From: a virus
DNA: 36,955 nt
IMG/VR virus record: IMGVR_UViG_3300020187_000088
Coordinates: 1-36,955 of that record
Reading direction: 5' to 3' (one strand)
Positions 28,101 to 34,112 of the stretch are shown one piece after another; position 1 is the stretch's first letter; each line of letters begins with the position of its first letter. Position numbers and translations under genes: made by a program. The notes under the pieces are model-generated. The model saw only the letters and a program-made list of their open reading frames with translations. It made no database searches and was not told where the DNA came from.

Positions 28101-28105
28101 GACAT
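19160..28105 (-). CDS. Giant tail tape measure protein with embedded cassette region
   Basis: At 2981 residues this is the largest gene here. Residues 1-410 match TP901-type tape measure proteins (Ala/Ser-rich helices, KVEKILTDINVVLNTS, AAEAALEFSRQGLSMEETLK). A hydrophobic helix lies near 415-445 (GSVLMGPGMMVAVLVFAKLF). Residues 546-1446 form a cassette region divided by seven GLIPNF-type motifs. Residues 1480-1590 contain further hydrophobic, Gly-rich helices. Roughly 1600-2480 is charged coiled coil. The Gly-rich C-terminus has two tape-measure end motifs, LTSGEYVVQKRIVDRLG near 2510 and LDRGEFVIKSSSVNKI near 2870. The protein sets tail length and enters the host membrane or periplasm with DNA. 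A good ribosome site (AAGGAATAAGGT) precedes ATG. If all residues were helical at 1.5 angstrom each, the limit is about 450 nm; the cassettes should lower that. No lytic transglycosylase or M23 motif is visible. Confidence 0.95.
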   Translation of the reverse strand: MSLGLRTHVIDLEQNINRIVRKVNAGGGIVVKVRASDFTQPLGRMSAKANEFTKSLEASNARVIAFGASAAIIGGVTLGFTQLVVQATKVEKILTDINVVLNTSTQNLEKFGNSLFKVARNTSQTLEVAAEAALEFSRQGLSMEETLKRTNDALILTRLTSLKAADSVKGLTAAVNGFADAGMTTAMVINKLSAVDIKFAVSTDDLINALSRAGAVAQDAGVSFDQLMGAVTSAQQITARGGAVIGNSFKTIFTRVQRGSTLQSLEDLGIAVRDIRGNTLPAMTVLQNLSSTYEKLGATTKAAVAEQVGGVFQINILKAAIKDLNTETSIYSQATKASSSATNEAYTKNAQLQKTLSSIANQTLTTVRELTANLGSLTIAPALQDFLSSANEVLGSFNKLFGDTEGESIGGDFAKGFARGLGSVLMGPGMMVAVLVFAKLFSQAFKFAKSSVKDLLQIQSIKEKEKAIQESIVDAMIKNVALSKELVKIDGDQVKQEQIVLALLKEQTAHIEQQRRIASDISPALRRAGVQPNLIVSKGSKHGSDGLIPNYSNTTPLERERERSGAQKGGYTAGAIAKMHVPKLGEVVYNKRESVRKFPGMQQPAIIPPISSKAGKKYQDNFSERHGFDPYGSSNNSTYNGGLIPNFASNTTEKSAIRAILDTLKKRKVKVLPNDPKLSFAANRYMEATKDREYPGGSVNFGKHKISMNEITLALKKHGNYMGDEDFYGNKAGGLIPNFALGASQLAGTNILKLPKAKMATQTTKSDFRGNRVKGWKNLEAPLDSIQKSAASYADEFNVLKGLGINVLQRKMFFTNKEDGGIRKSINTTDRKMAKSRGFQKNNRDNIAGSSYESGLYKNHLKDKGYNETWTGGYTPKGFQKGTGDPQSTVDFFKAGRLPIEAKYGKFTQANLIAKSIRLSSDRYIEDFLSSRGEGDIANNMANKKFQDASSTLSSLGHKNVDKSMVKKFGLSSGLVPNFMSIGSGPHMNSSDWLTSSLNLTRQNWDQGQNLKDGSFSDWVDFITKDRQIGVPLHYRDRPSKIDEIAQNKSNSKRARQAKILYNNYLRNFTNTNTKKIKMSKFGNVLEMALAENFGKKPTSASYPMDFTHNPIHKLDGNPIVSRQTLGLNSQVGDAVVTSSGHEKNKFFSKILAHQIKSGSAVLGKRGKFPARIKNTGGYNDLIGHSGKTKLDKTVTNHTATGAQLTKKNGILGKYLNPKQSYKLDKYKKDFWSYDELGIKAGQAVSNSQGFIPNYLNTEEFGDTSTSAAQFNQNNGLDLQTALSGGKGFKLTKSNFQKVRQFLNSAEFRSLPAGIKTQLTNKLRIQSKFLKMGDVTRPYLKGKTSFPGRIAVSGGLIPNFSNPLAEAIGREKAALSSQGSTAKVYVDQDQRLKDTLNPMGLMVANRRDEPISGAQGVNRAINQGLNPKTHGSSNNSTYDSGLIPNFNSPVVTGTGGSVFAPGIKELDKAAKDTASKVKDHGKSSKEASGSGMDMMGAMFALTSVSYAVEGALGDVDSSAGALVKTLNAGIMGASQGVMVWQGLSSVGDSLIKKNTKMGKAMGVGTKILGGLGAAVGVLVPVFQALGENTSMLDGPFETLAKSVKETSKSIGALGNAITAHTDLESTRSEISQLNNSQDKNTYDGRMKLLTLQTKEAKNNSDLIKSAGELGKALNLTGADLMTMTSGTALGMEKLQENMLKYQQALAVETAMMQFTKGLGSGGFAGMFKQEGTDYERRAGQVGVAQQIASQSENPKQLDEQLKVFMKAFSTLKEDSQPLRDSVSTYQNVLAAGNKTGFGRSAGSLAMMANSAKNELGMGVDVSKITSTFESSVSKLPVAYQTLASQIIKNAQSMEIGDIESLLKGVESNARLLVKDSKKSAEQQVINYKYLRETTRLNRELANRTQLSLNQDKINLSLGKEKQGVLKSARAHNIKYLAALGATTKAATLESEMLEKSKQIDQDLMNKKTEINNKYKAEGIKYIDTLFNDKKNSLIDPVLTQSQGGKDSSGKSLSPEKTWEKSQKELQSRMIAASFNNKSIEEGGTQDPKLLKLKKDLGLAQNQERVSFLFKEYIHSLKDSVKQQEALNNFQTAKIIPEQIDLATFFSHSVNLKNQEIKTEEDSAKVKKINLDVVRAQLNMEKGTLSHAQKRLTDIKAIPYHQLDEVTKEQIDTNKTVAQADYEILRNKEIYLSFGEGLASLQSEQLEVERLRVKKESDSLNTQSKRLDAEEKLRKSTDDYKNIIRLKVENELKTLRNSTDDDITTLKEEKKQGAFGKRTEAGNGQLVRDEERAMLNHIEALKQGTYSLGALHSMAESTRAFEKALIEAKTKLENGGDFLEGQQGVILDTAHQKGGIEKLKGEKSVFNDRGATVRVAETDLKIAQAHKELNLTMGEGSLFADSMRVKIAEANVEMSRFGETMANTAFDATKEGFKGLIQDMGDGTKSLGDVAANFFGTIVDRMNEKLIDRAAGQLTAGLMEAAGFNQGGHVGFNQGGHVSRYSSGGTTRQVPAMLTSGEYVVQKRIVDRLGTNELNKINDSGSLEELYDKPNNESFSLLNEGGIASPPIIKLKEGGVAKNYLSGIVGTINKFMGGIVKMAGGGILSSSPDDSAGMKMAKGAGYLAGSSLHAYQNRGEGNQGPSAPKAPTALNTHSSLNIDPTGNRMSAKYKANDSYRQDYGKYLLDKYQHDVDTNNQKVKSRASTAQGIVNGIGFMGIGMAASAAGDYAKAGGFTKEGRMAMRAEKDAAEYAANPQAYAPPAKGSERMPYRVTGNSFGTANSNPAGIGGGVTNNVSNSTQAGNNYHTGGMNFNSSRSTQSNLNKVNDYSWTKNNNLSSGLKNPYQLNQGGMIKMSSGGKVHGPGGIDKVGPVMLDRGEFVIKSSSVNKIEKQSPGFFNRLNSMKMYEGGIVDPSAKAVASTTESGNTQNSSSNVTININVSSGGETSVSGGEAKQQAFASKIKEAVVGIISQEKRVGGMLSGN
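23768..26470 (-). other. Seven GLIPNF-type motifs dividing the tape measure protein into cassettes
   Basis: Within the tape measure protein, G-[L/F]-[I/V]-P-N-[F/Y] recurs at residues 546 (GLIPNY), 642, 734 (GLIPNF), 974 (GLVPNF), 1250 (GFIPNY), 1355 and 1441 (GLIPNF). The segments between them are 92 to 276 residues long and differ in composition. Two motifs share a longer context, GSSNNSTY just upstream (residues near 634 and 1433), which suggests copying of the boundary. The motif is normally preceded by Gly, Ser or Lys-rich loops and followed by Ala, Ser or Asn. It could be a linker, a binding site or a processing site. The pattern is directly visible; its function is not. Confidence 0.85.
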
Positions 28106-28135
28106 ACCTTATTCCTTGTTGCAGGTAAGTACACT

Positions 28136-29140
28136 TTATTTTTTGGGTAAACCACTTAATTCCATTAGATCTTCCATTGATAAACTTCCGCCTTTCTTTT
28201 TGGCGGCGTCATGAAGGGAAATTCCAGCTTTATCTGAAGGTTTTTCTAGGCCGGCATACTCAAAATCTTCTTCCGTGGCATTAAATAAAGTTGATCCATC
28301 TTTATCTTCTCCAAACTTATCCTGTAAGTTTGATTTGGCATCATCTGATATGCTACCATAGTCAAGTAATGCTTTAGGGTCTTTTTTAATTTTTTCTGGA
28401 ATATGTTTATTATTTTCAAATATATTTTTAAATATTTTAGTATAAACTATCATCTTTAATTGATTATGAGTTAATTCGACTACGGGAGTACCAAAAAAGC
28501 CAACAGTATCATCGCTAAAGGGAAAATATATATAATAAAAATCTTGAAGTATCATTTCTTGAATTTTAAGTTCATCAAAATCATTAAAAGCTTTATTGTA
28601 TCCAAGGATAAACTCAGAAACTTCCTCCGCATATAATTCATTGAAGTCTTCCTCCTCTAAAAATAATGGTTTAGTTAACTCGAGGTCTAAGTAAAATGAC
28701 TTAATTATGTAGTAGTCACTAGCACGTTTACTGGCATAATCCTCTGCATTAACTCCAAGTAACCTTTGCTTCTTGGATTCAAGATCATTTATTTTTGCGC
28801 GAGTTTCTTCTATCTCTTTATTCTGTAAGTCTATTTGAGACTTTAAGACTAGTTCAGTCTTGTTATCTCGTAATTGTGATATGAAGTTTTCTTGACGTTT
28901 AATTTCTCTTTCGTCTTTGTCTGTCCATAAACCTTGATCCTTTATGGATTGAAGGGCTTCCTTCATGCTGGGAATACCTCTTGATAAGGCTATTTCTATA
29001 TAGGAATCTCTAATTTCATCAATATCAACTTGATCTAAAGAGCTAAGATGTTTAATGTAATATTTAGTGCCGCCTATTTCTACATCGGTTCGGCCTTTAA
29101 TTATATCTCTAAATATCTTCCTGTACTCTGTTGATTCCAC
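28136..29140 (-). CDS. Protein in tail assembly chaperone position, coiled coil (GTG start)
   Basis: This 334-residue protein sits directly upstream of the tape measure gene, where siphophages encode the larger tail assembly chaperone. No family motif is certain. Residues about 80-135 form a charged coiled coil (IKRQENFISQLRDNKTELVL onward). The part from about 150 to 240 is acidic and helical. The C-terminus has KKKGGSLSMEDLMELSGLPKK, a short amphipathic tail. The start is GTG at 29140, one base after the stop of the 281-aa gene, with GAGG about ten bases before it, so translation probably reinitiates. There is no hepta-slippery site at the junction. The chaperone role is inferred from position. 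Confidence 0.55.
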   Translation of the reverse strand: MESTEYRKIFRDIIKGRTDVEIGGTKYYIKHLSSLDQVDIDEIRDSYIEIALSRGIPSMKEALQSIKDQGLWTDKDEREIKRQENFISQLRDNKTELVLKSQIDLQNKEIEETRAKINDLESKKQRLLGVNAEDYASKRASDYYIIKSFYLDLELTKPLFLEEEDFNELYAEEVSEFILGYNKAFNDFDELKIQEMILQDFYYIYFPFSDDTVGFFGTPVVELTHNQLKMIVYTKIFKNIFENNKHIPEKIKKDPKALLDYGSISDDAKSNLQDKFGEDKDGSTLFNATEEDFEYAGLEKPSDKAGISLHDAAKKKGGSLSMEDLMELSGLPKK

Positions 29141-29141
29141 A

Positions 29142-29987
29142 TTATAGGTTGCCTGCCTCTATGTCTTTTTCTAGATCAACGAAGTCGTCAAAGTTGGTCG
29201 AGACACTGAAATACCAAAAGCTAATAAATGCTATTAGTTTGTCGTATACGGCCGCTAGTAGGTCATCCTCTTCTTCCTCTAGTTTATACAAATTTTCTTT
29301 TTTCTCTTCATAACCTGTTCCTTTAAAGAACTGCTCAAGTTCTCCGTCTTTTTCTATGTGGGCGAGAGATAATAAATACCAACCTATCACTCGAGTTTGA
29401 GCTTTATGATCTGCTGTGTGATTGAGTAGTGCGGAATAATTAGTTTCAGTTTGAGCGATCACTCTTCTGAGTGAGGATATTTCCTCTATAACAGCTTTTT
29501 GTTTTTCAGTAAAGTTTGATTTATCAGAAATTTTCCAGGCAGTAAATTCTGTTTGTTTCTCTGATAGTTTAGAATAAAGCTTAGATAATTCTTTAGCTTC
29601 AGACTCGCTCATAATTCCTCCAGTGTCTGTATACTTATTTAAGAGCATAGCTTTAGTTAGTATCCCCTCTTTCACACACCTGCTCATTTCAATACTAAAT
29701 TCCATGTCGGCTTCTTCCATCTGCCGGCGATTCGGTTGTTTAATTACGAAGACATGTGGGACTTTTTCCTTGGAGGTTCTTTTCTCTTTAACTACTTCTT
29801 TCTCTTTTACTTTTTTAAGCACACTTTCTTTATATTTTTCAGTTTTGCCTGAATCGTCTTTTCTGGTTTTAGTAACCTCAACTTCTCTTTCGACTTCTAT
29901 TTCTTTTTCGACATCAACTTCTTTTTCAATTTCTTGCTCGAGATTAATAGTAAAGCGATATATTTCTTTATTAGACTTAGTATACAT
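29142..29987 (-). CDS. Protein in tail assembly chaperone position, charged N-terminus
   Basis: This 281-residue protein is the first of the pair before the tape measure gene. Residues 12-80 are a highly charged, Val/Glu/Lys-rich stretch (EKEVDVEKEIEVEREVEVTK and similar), probably an extended helix or a low-complexity strand. Then VPHVFVIKQPNRRQMEEADM begins a more conserved-looking region with MSRCVKEGILTKAMLLNKY and TDTGGIMSESEAKELSKLY, likely helical. The C-terminus is acidic. The paired layout fits a small and a large tail assembly chaperone, but both are long for that role. An AT-rich gap (29988-30024) precedes it. The function is inferred only from position. Confidence 0.5.
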   Translation of the reverse strand: MYTKSNKEIYRFTINLEQEIEKEVDVEKEIEVEREVEVTKTRKDDSGKTEKYKESVLKKVKEKEVVKEKRTSKEKVPHVFVIKQPNRRQMEEADMEFSIEMSRCVKEGILTKAMLLNKYTDTGGIMSESEAKELSKLYSKLSEKQTEFTAWKISDKSNFTEKQKAVIEEISSLRRVIAQTETNYSALLNHTADHKAQTRVIGWYLLSLAHIEKDGELEQFFKGTGYEEKKENLYKLEEEEDDLLAAVYDKLIAFISFWYFSVSTNFDDFVDLEKDIEAGNL

Positions 29988-30024
29988 AGTGTGAATTATT
30001 TAATAGATTATTAATATAATAATA

Positions 30025-30306
30025 TTAAAAATTAAATTTTATAGTAAATTTTTCTAAATCTGAATTAGCTCCCCTGATAGATTCATTACCTATGTCTAAA
30101 ATCTTCTTCCTTAGGTACTTCATCTTATCCTCGTCCAGGTAATTGGCTTGAACTATTAAGTCTTTATGTTCGGGTATAGCTCTTCTTAATTTAGCGAAAC
30201 AGATTTCGTTTTCTGCGTGCAAATCCTCGATAATGACTAAAAAGTGTTTAAACAAACTTTTAGTACTTCCGTTAACCCTATCCGATAAAAAATCTTTAGC
30301 TTCCAT
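30025..30306 (-). CDS. Small protein of unknown function at head of leftward operon
   Basis: This frame can extend to 30390, but the start at 30306 (MEAKDFLSDRVNGSTKSLFK) is preferred, because TAAGG lies just before it and the longer form would overlap the divergent gene. That gives 93 residues. The protein is helical and charged: LVIIEDLHAENEICFAKLRR, IPEHKDLIVQANYLDEDKMK, YLRKKILDIGNESIR, and it ends LEKFTIKFNF. I do not recognise the family. It is the first gene of the minus-strand virion operon, just upstream of the chaperone-position genes, so a small tail assembly or neck-associated factor is possible. There is no membrane segment or metal-binding motif. Confidence 0.6.
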   Translation of the reverse strand: MEAKDFLSDRVNGSTKSLFKHFLVIIEDLHAENEICFAKLRRAIPEHKDLIVQANYLDEDKMKYLRKKILDIGNESIRGANSDLEKFTIKFNF

Positions 30307-30361
30307 AAACCTTATTACAATTAATGATACACTTATTCTTGGTTTAGGTGTAAAAAATATA
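30307..30361. promoter_or_regulatory. Divergent intergenic region between the two virion gene blocks
   Basis: This 55-base AT-rich gap lies between a leftward and a rightward gene, so it probably holds start signals for both blocks. On the plus strand TATAAT (30358-30363) overlaps the ATG of the 152-aa protein, so it cannot serve as its -10 unless the message begins at a later ATG. On the minus strand TTTACA and TATCAT are separated by 19 bases, which is too far for a good sigma-70 promoter. The position supports regulation, but the elements are weak and a phage-specific promoter is possible. Confidence 0.3.
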
Positions 30362-30820
30362 ATGGGATCACTAATTAATGATGACGACAAGGAATCAATG
30401 GAGTCTGTATTTGATGATATACACGATACTTTTGCTAGGGATATAAAATTTATTAAAGATGCTCAGAGAGTAATCTTAAGTACGGATCCTTATTATAATT
30501 ATTTATATAAAAATGTAAGAGGTTCAGTTACATCAATAACTAGAAAGATAGTTGAAGCTACATTTAAAGCTAGAATATTATATATGGGAAGGCAGAATGA
30601 TGAGGCTTTTGATGGAGAAGCGGGAGCTCAAATTAAGGTAGAGAAGCATGTAGGAGAGGTTCGAATCAAGGTGGGGCCAGACGGATATTCTTATTTAAAG
30701 GAAACCAAAAGATGCGAATTTGATGGAAGGAAGTTTTCTGTAATTAGTGACGAAATGCCTCATGGGTTATTCTCTCCAAGGTATTATACTTTCTACTTAA
30801 AAGCTGTAGACGAAGGCTGA
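30362..30820 (+). CDS. Protein of unknown function, neck or tail-completion position
   Basis: The open frame starts at 30233, but that would overlap the divergent minus-strand gene. I take ATG at 30362 (MGSLINDDDKESMESV, 152 residues). ATG at 30398 with AAGGA four bases upstream is a good alternative. The protein has an acidic N-terminus, a helix (SITRKIVEATFKARILYMGR), then a beta-rich half (AQIKVEKHVGEVRIKVGPDG, YLKETKRCEFDGRKFSVIS) ending PRYYTFYLKAVDEG. It starts the rightward operon leading to the tail tube gene, where head-tail connector or tail-terminator genes often sit. I recognise no family, so the role is inference from position. Confidence 0.6.
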   Translation: MGSLINDDDKESMESVFDDIHDTFARDIKFIKDAQRVILSTDPYYNYLYKNVRGSVTSITRKIVEATFKARILYMGRQNDEAFDGEAGAQIKVEKHVGEVRIKVGPDGYSYLKETKRCEFDGRKFSVISDEMPHGLFSPRYYTFYLKAVDEG

Positions 30821-30821
30821 T

Positions 30822-31418
30822 ATGAGAATGGGAGGAGCAAAGCAAGCCTTGAAGGGCGCGGATTTCAGTAAGTCTATTGAATATATAAATGAGGTAAAAA
30901 GAATAGTTAATTCGGAATTTAATAAAATTAAGGAAGATTTATTGAGAGAATTTAATAATCACCCAGTAACTAAAGAGATTGAAAGTGGAGTGGACTCTCT
31001 AAACTCTTCTGGAACCTTGGGTGGTGTTGGCAATTTGTTTACCTTTATAGGTTTTGAGAGAAATGATCGACCTATAGATGCAATAAGGTCTGCTTTTAAT
31101 GCTATAAGACTTACTTCGACCATGGTTAAAAGAAATGGAGACTCTCAAACTTATATAATGTATCCCTCAGCTTCTGATATATTTAAAATTACCCCACTTC
31201 CTTGGGCTGAAGGGAGAAGCTGGGCTAAAGGCATTGAGTCTGGACTGCCTGGATTGGGTAAATTCTTACACACAGAATCAGATGTTAGTAGATCTGGAGA
31301 AGGAATTCAGACAAATAAGAATATTAGGTCTGCTAAATTTAGCAATACTAAATATATATCTAGTATAATAAATCAATTTGAAATAGATATCAAAAAAATA
31401 AATTTAAAGAAAATATAA
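30822..31418 (+). CDS. Protein of unknown function, possible tail-completion or neck protein
   Basis: This 198-residue protein begins one base after the previous stop (TGA T ATG), with GAAGG about ten bases upstream. The N-terminal third is a charged helix (INEVKRIVNSEFNKIKEDLL). The middle has RPIDAIRSAFNAIRLTSTMV and a hydrophobic strand. The part with LPWAEGRSWAKGIESGLPGL and SRSGEGIQTNKN is rich in Trp and Gly and looks conserved. The C-terminus ends NTKYISSIINQFEIDIKKI. This layout recalls gp10/Z-like tail completion proteins of siphophages (about 150-200 residues, upstream of the tube gene). That match is a guess from size, order and general appearance. Its stop overlaps the next start (TAATG). 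Confidence 0.6.
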   Translation: MRMGGAKQALKGADFSKSIEYINEVKRIVNSEFNKIKEDLLREFNNHPVTKEIESGVDSLNSSGTLGGVGNLFTFIGFERNDRPIDAIRSAFNAIRLTSTMVKRNGDSQTYIMYPSASDIFKITPLPWAEGRSWAKGIESGLPGLGKFLHTESDVSRSGEGIQTNKNIRSAKFSNTKYISSIINQFEIDIKKINLKKI

Positions 31419-32449
31419 TGAAACCTCAATTCCAGCACCAAATAATAACAAGTTTCGTATTATGGTTAGATCATGCAATACTATGTAAGGGAGAAGCATA
31501 CCAGAACATAGAGTCTAGTTTTTATTTCCAAAATGACGGAAGGTTGGATGATAATTTTTATGCATTTGCCTCGCCTCACAAGCAATGGGTCACAGATTCT
31601 TCTGTAGAGGGAGCTGAAATAATAAAGGGAATAACTTTGGATAATTTTTTTATCGATAGAAATAAAATGGGAGTTAAGTATGACTTCAATAATGGAAGAG
31701 TATTAATACCTAGGCAAATGGCTAACGAGTCATCGAAAGTTGATGGGTTGTATTCTGTTAAGGATTTTAATATATATATCACAGACCAAACTGAAGAAGA
31801 ATTATTAATTGAAACTAAATTTGATAAAAATAGTCGATTTGATCAAGAAATTTTTAAGGGAATTAAGCCATACGATCAAGTTGTTCCTGCTATATTTTGC
31901 TCTTATGAGGCTGGAGTGAATAACCCTTTTGCTTTTGGCGGAGAAGATACAACCGAAAGTAAGATTAGATGTGTTGTTTTTGCGGAAAATTCATATCAGC
32001 TGGATGGGGTTTTCTCAATACTGAAAGATACTAAGCTTACGAATGTGGCTAACGTGGGCTTTAATGAGCATCCATTGAATGAATTTGGTGACTTAAAATT
32101 TGGTACCTACGAGTATAAGGATTTGAGTGATAGGTATTTTAATATAAATAATAGTCAAAGCTCTTTTTATATAGATAATGTAACTGTATCTAAACTCAAT
32201 GACAGAATTGCTAAAAAAGCTCACCCTGGATTGTATATAGGGTTTGTTGATTTTGATGTAAGGAGTCATAGGTTTCCCAGGCAGCCATTAGTTGAGCCGG
32301 TAGCTTCTAGAGCTCCAAGGACAGCATACATTCCTTTAGCTCCATACTCGCTAACTTTAAAGACTACATTCAAACCTCAGTCTCCGTATGGGTTAATTTT
32401 AGAGTCCAGAGCTCCAAAGGCTCCTTATGGTTTACAGTTGAAGGAATAG
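31418..32449 (+). CDS. Virion-associated protein of unknown function with APYxLxL repeats
   Basis: This 343-residue protein shares one base with the preceding stop. It begins MKPQFQHQIITSFVLWLDHA and is beta-rich with many aromatic residues. I recognise no family. Near the C-terminus, [A/S]PY[S/G]LxL occurs three times (APYSLTL near 306, SPYGLIL near 321, APYGLQL near 335), separated by Lys/Arg-rich segments; this looks like an extended binding tail. It has two scattered cysteines and no membrane segment. Its position between the neck-type genes and the tail tube gene suggests a neck, tail-terminator or portal-side protein. None of these is proven. Confidence 0.6.
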   Translation: MKPQFQHQIITSFVLWLDHAILCKGEAYQNIESSFYFQNDGRLDDNFYAFASPHKQWVTDSSVEGAEIIKGITLDNFFIDRNKMGVKYDFNNGRVLIPRQMANESSKVDGLYSVKDFNIYITDQTEEELLIETKFDKNSRFDQEIFKGIKPYDQVVPAIFCSYEAGVNNPFAFGGEDTTESKIRCVVFAENSYQLDGVFSILKDTKLTNVANVGFNEHPLNEFGDLKFGTYEYKDLSDRYFNINNSQSSFYIDNVTVSKLNDRIAKKAHPGLYIGFVDFDVRSHRFPRQPLVEPVASRAPRTAYIPLAPYSLTLKTTFKPQSPYGLILESRAPKAPYGLQLKE

Positions 32450-32510
32450 CTTCTATAATAAAAAATAGGTTTATATTTTATCTAGGTTAAAAAATAGTGT
32501 AACATTAAAG

Positions 32511-34112
32511 ATGGCATATAAAGTATATTATAGTTTTTTGCACAAAAACGAGGAGCCTTACTTGGCTGACGGTTATAAGCTGTACAGGCAGGAAGTCGCT
32601 GGATCTACTTATGGAGATTTTAATCACATTAAGACTTTAATTCCTTCCGGAGTAGGAAACCCTATACTTATTACTGGGGTTGACGAAGTAGAATATTGTG
32701 ATACAGTGCTTTATAATTATAAAGTTTCCGCTTATAATGAGCAGGGAGAAGTATTTGGAATCAGTCCAATGCTGTCGGGGATAAAATTTAATTGCCCTCC
32801 TGACCCTAGTGTTACTCCAACTAGCACGACTACTCCGACTCCAACTCCGACATCTTCAATGCTAATGTCTGCAAGTGTTACGCCAACTAATACTATTACC
32901 CCCACTAGCACTATCACCCCGACTGCTACCAGCTCGATTACTCCGACTAGTACGATTACTCCGACTATTACGACTACTCCAAGTATTACTCCGACTATTA
33001 CGATTACTCCGAGTATTACTCCGACTATTACGACTACTCCAAGTATTACTCCGACTAGCACGATTACTCCGAGTGCGACCAGTACGATTACTCCGACGGC
33101 TACAGTAACATCTTCAGTGACTCCTACCAGTACGATAACTCCGACTGTTACCTCATCCATTACTCCTACTAGCACAATAACTCCGACTGCCACAGTAACA
33201 TCTTCAGTGACTCCTACCAGTACGATAACTCCGACTGTTACCTCATCCATTACTCCTACTAGCACAATAACTCCGACCATAACTCAGACAATAACTCCGA
33301 CTAACTCTATTACTCCAACGAGCACGATTACTCCGACTGCTAGCGTTAGTCCTGGAGCTAGTGAAACTCCGACTCCAACGACCACTACTACTCCGACTAC
33401 TACTTCATCTATTACTCCTACCAGCACTATCACTCCGACTGCTACAATAACATCTTCAGTGAGTCCTACCAGTACTATCACTCCGACTGCTACTTCATCT
33501 ATTACTCCTACCAGTACTATCACTCCGACTGCTACGGTAACTCCTACAGCGACGTCTTCACCACCAAGTCAGGCTGACCCTGAATATTCTTACATACAAT
33601 TAACTGGAGCAGGCGGAGGAGGAGTCGTAGCCTTAATCGATGGGGGATTAGATACACAAGGTTCAGCCTTTAATTCGAGTAAATCAAATATCGCTTGGCC
33701 TGAAGGTAAAACTAAATTTACAATCTTACCGGCAGATCCAATGAATATTAAATCTACTGCAGGTTGTAACGGGGCTCATGATGATGGGTACGGATGGGTG
33801 TACCAAGGTTCAGATGATCCGTGGCCTTACTTGAATATGGATAATGCTGCGGATGATAAATTTACATCTGCTCCTGATTATTTCGCAAACCCTGCGGGAT
33901 GTACACTGTCAGATTTTCTTTTATATGATTTTGGACTGATGCAGAAAAATAATAACGGGACATTTACTCAAGTTAAGACCATAACTAAAGATGCGCATAA
34001 TCAAAGCATACACCTAAGAGTAGGCCTTTATAGTAGTGACCCCGTCAGCACAAACTACGGAACCTCCAGTGTTCCAAAAATGGAAATTAGGTTTACTGGA
34101 ATTTGGGAATAA
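32511..34112 (+). CDS. Stalk protein: FN3-like head, long Thr/Pro/Ser repeat, C-terminal beta domain
   Basis: This 533-residue protein has three parts. Residues 1-100 resemble a fibronectin-III domain (AYKVYYSFLHKNEEPYLADGYKLY, then YNYKVSAYNEQGEVFG). Residues about 101-352 are almost entirely Thr, Pro, Ser and Ile in short units such as TITPT and SITPT, a rigid or mucin-like stalk with over a hundred possible O-glycosylation sites. Residues about 353-533 form a compact domain (YSYIQLTGAGGGGVVALIDG, STAGCNGAHDDGYGWVY, MEIRFTGIWE) with few cysteines. It lies just before the tail tube gene in the same operon, so it may be a tail decoration or surface-binding protein. The minus-strand frames over the repeat are shadows. 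No lectin family is recognised. Confidence 0.75.
   Translation: MAYKVYYSFLHKNEEPYLADGYKLYRQEVAGSTYGDFNHIKTLIPSGVGNPILITGVDEVEYCDTVLYNYKVSAYNEQGEVFGISPMLSGIKFNCPPDPSVTPTSTTTPTPTPTSSMLMSASVTPTNTITPTSTITPTATSSITPTSTITPTITTTPSITPTITITPSITPTITTTPSITPTSTITPSATSTITPTATVTSSVTPTSTITPTVTSSITPTSTITPTATVTSSVTPTSTITPTVTSSITPTSTITPTITQTITPTNSITPTSTITPTASVSPGASETPTPTTTTTPTTTSSITPTSTITPTATITSSVSPTSTITPTATSSITPTSTITPTATVTPTATSSPPSQADPEYSYIQLTGAGGGGVVALIDGGLDTQGSAFNSSKSNIAWPEGKTKFTILPADPMNIKSTAGCNGAHDDGYGWVYQGSDDPWPYLNMDNAADDKFTSAPDYFANPAGCTLSDFLLYDFGLMQKNNNGTFTQVKTITKDAHNQSIHLRVGLYSSDPVSTNYGTSSVPKMEIRFTGIWE
32800..33560 (+). repeat. In-frame tandem repeats coding for Thr/Pro/Ser stalk
   Basis: About 750 bases consist of variants of actccgact and similar units. 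A 30-base period is clear near 32965-33060 (ten residues, for example TTTPSITPTI then TITPSITPTI). A larger exact duplication is also present: bases 33102-33187 recur at 33192-33277, a 90-base period. All periods are multiples of three. Such near-identical copies are prone to slippage and recombination, so the stalk length may vary between phages of the population. Confidence 0.85.

Noticed and set aside
19160-28105. Peptidoglycan-cutting domain in the tape measure protein
   Set aside because: I found no lytic transglycosylase, M23 or lysozyme motif by eye. The cell-wall activity is better assigned to the K-like protein.
29130-29165. Programmed -1 frameshift joining the 281-aa and 334-aa genes, as in lambda G/GT
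   Set aside because: The second frame is +1 relative to the first, no slippery heptamer is visible, and a GTG start with an upstream GAGG explains the layout.
30233-30361. N-terminal extension of the first rightward gene
   Set aside because: The extension is antisense to the small minus-strand gene and differs in composition from the rest of the protein.
30025-30390. Long form of the small minus-strand gene starting at 30390
   Set aside because: It would overlap the divergent gene. The shorter start at 30306 has a better ribosome site and a more protein-like N-terminus.
32965-33280. Regular short repeats as a possible CRISPR array
   Set aside because: Units are in frame, of low complexity, without unique spacers of constant size, and code for a Thr/Pro stalk.
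32732-33523. Minus-strand frames rich in Gly-Val-Ile over the stalk repeat
   Set aside because: They are the reverse reading of periodic Thr/Pro codons. The plus-strand gene has meaningful domains on both sides.
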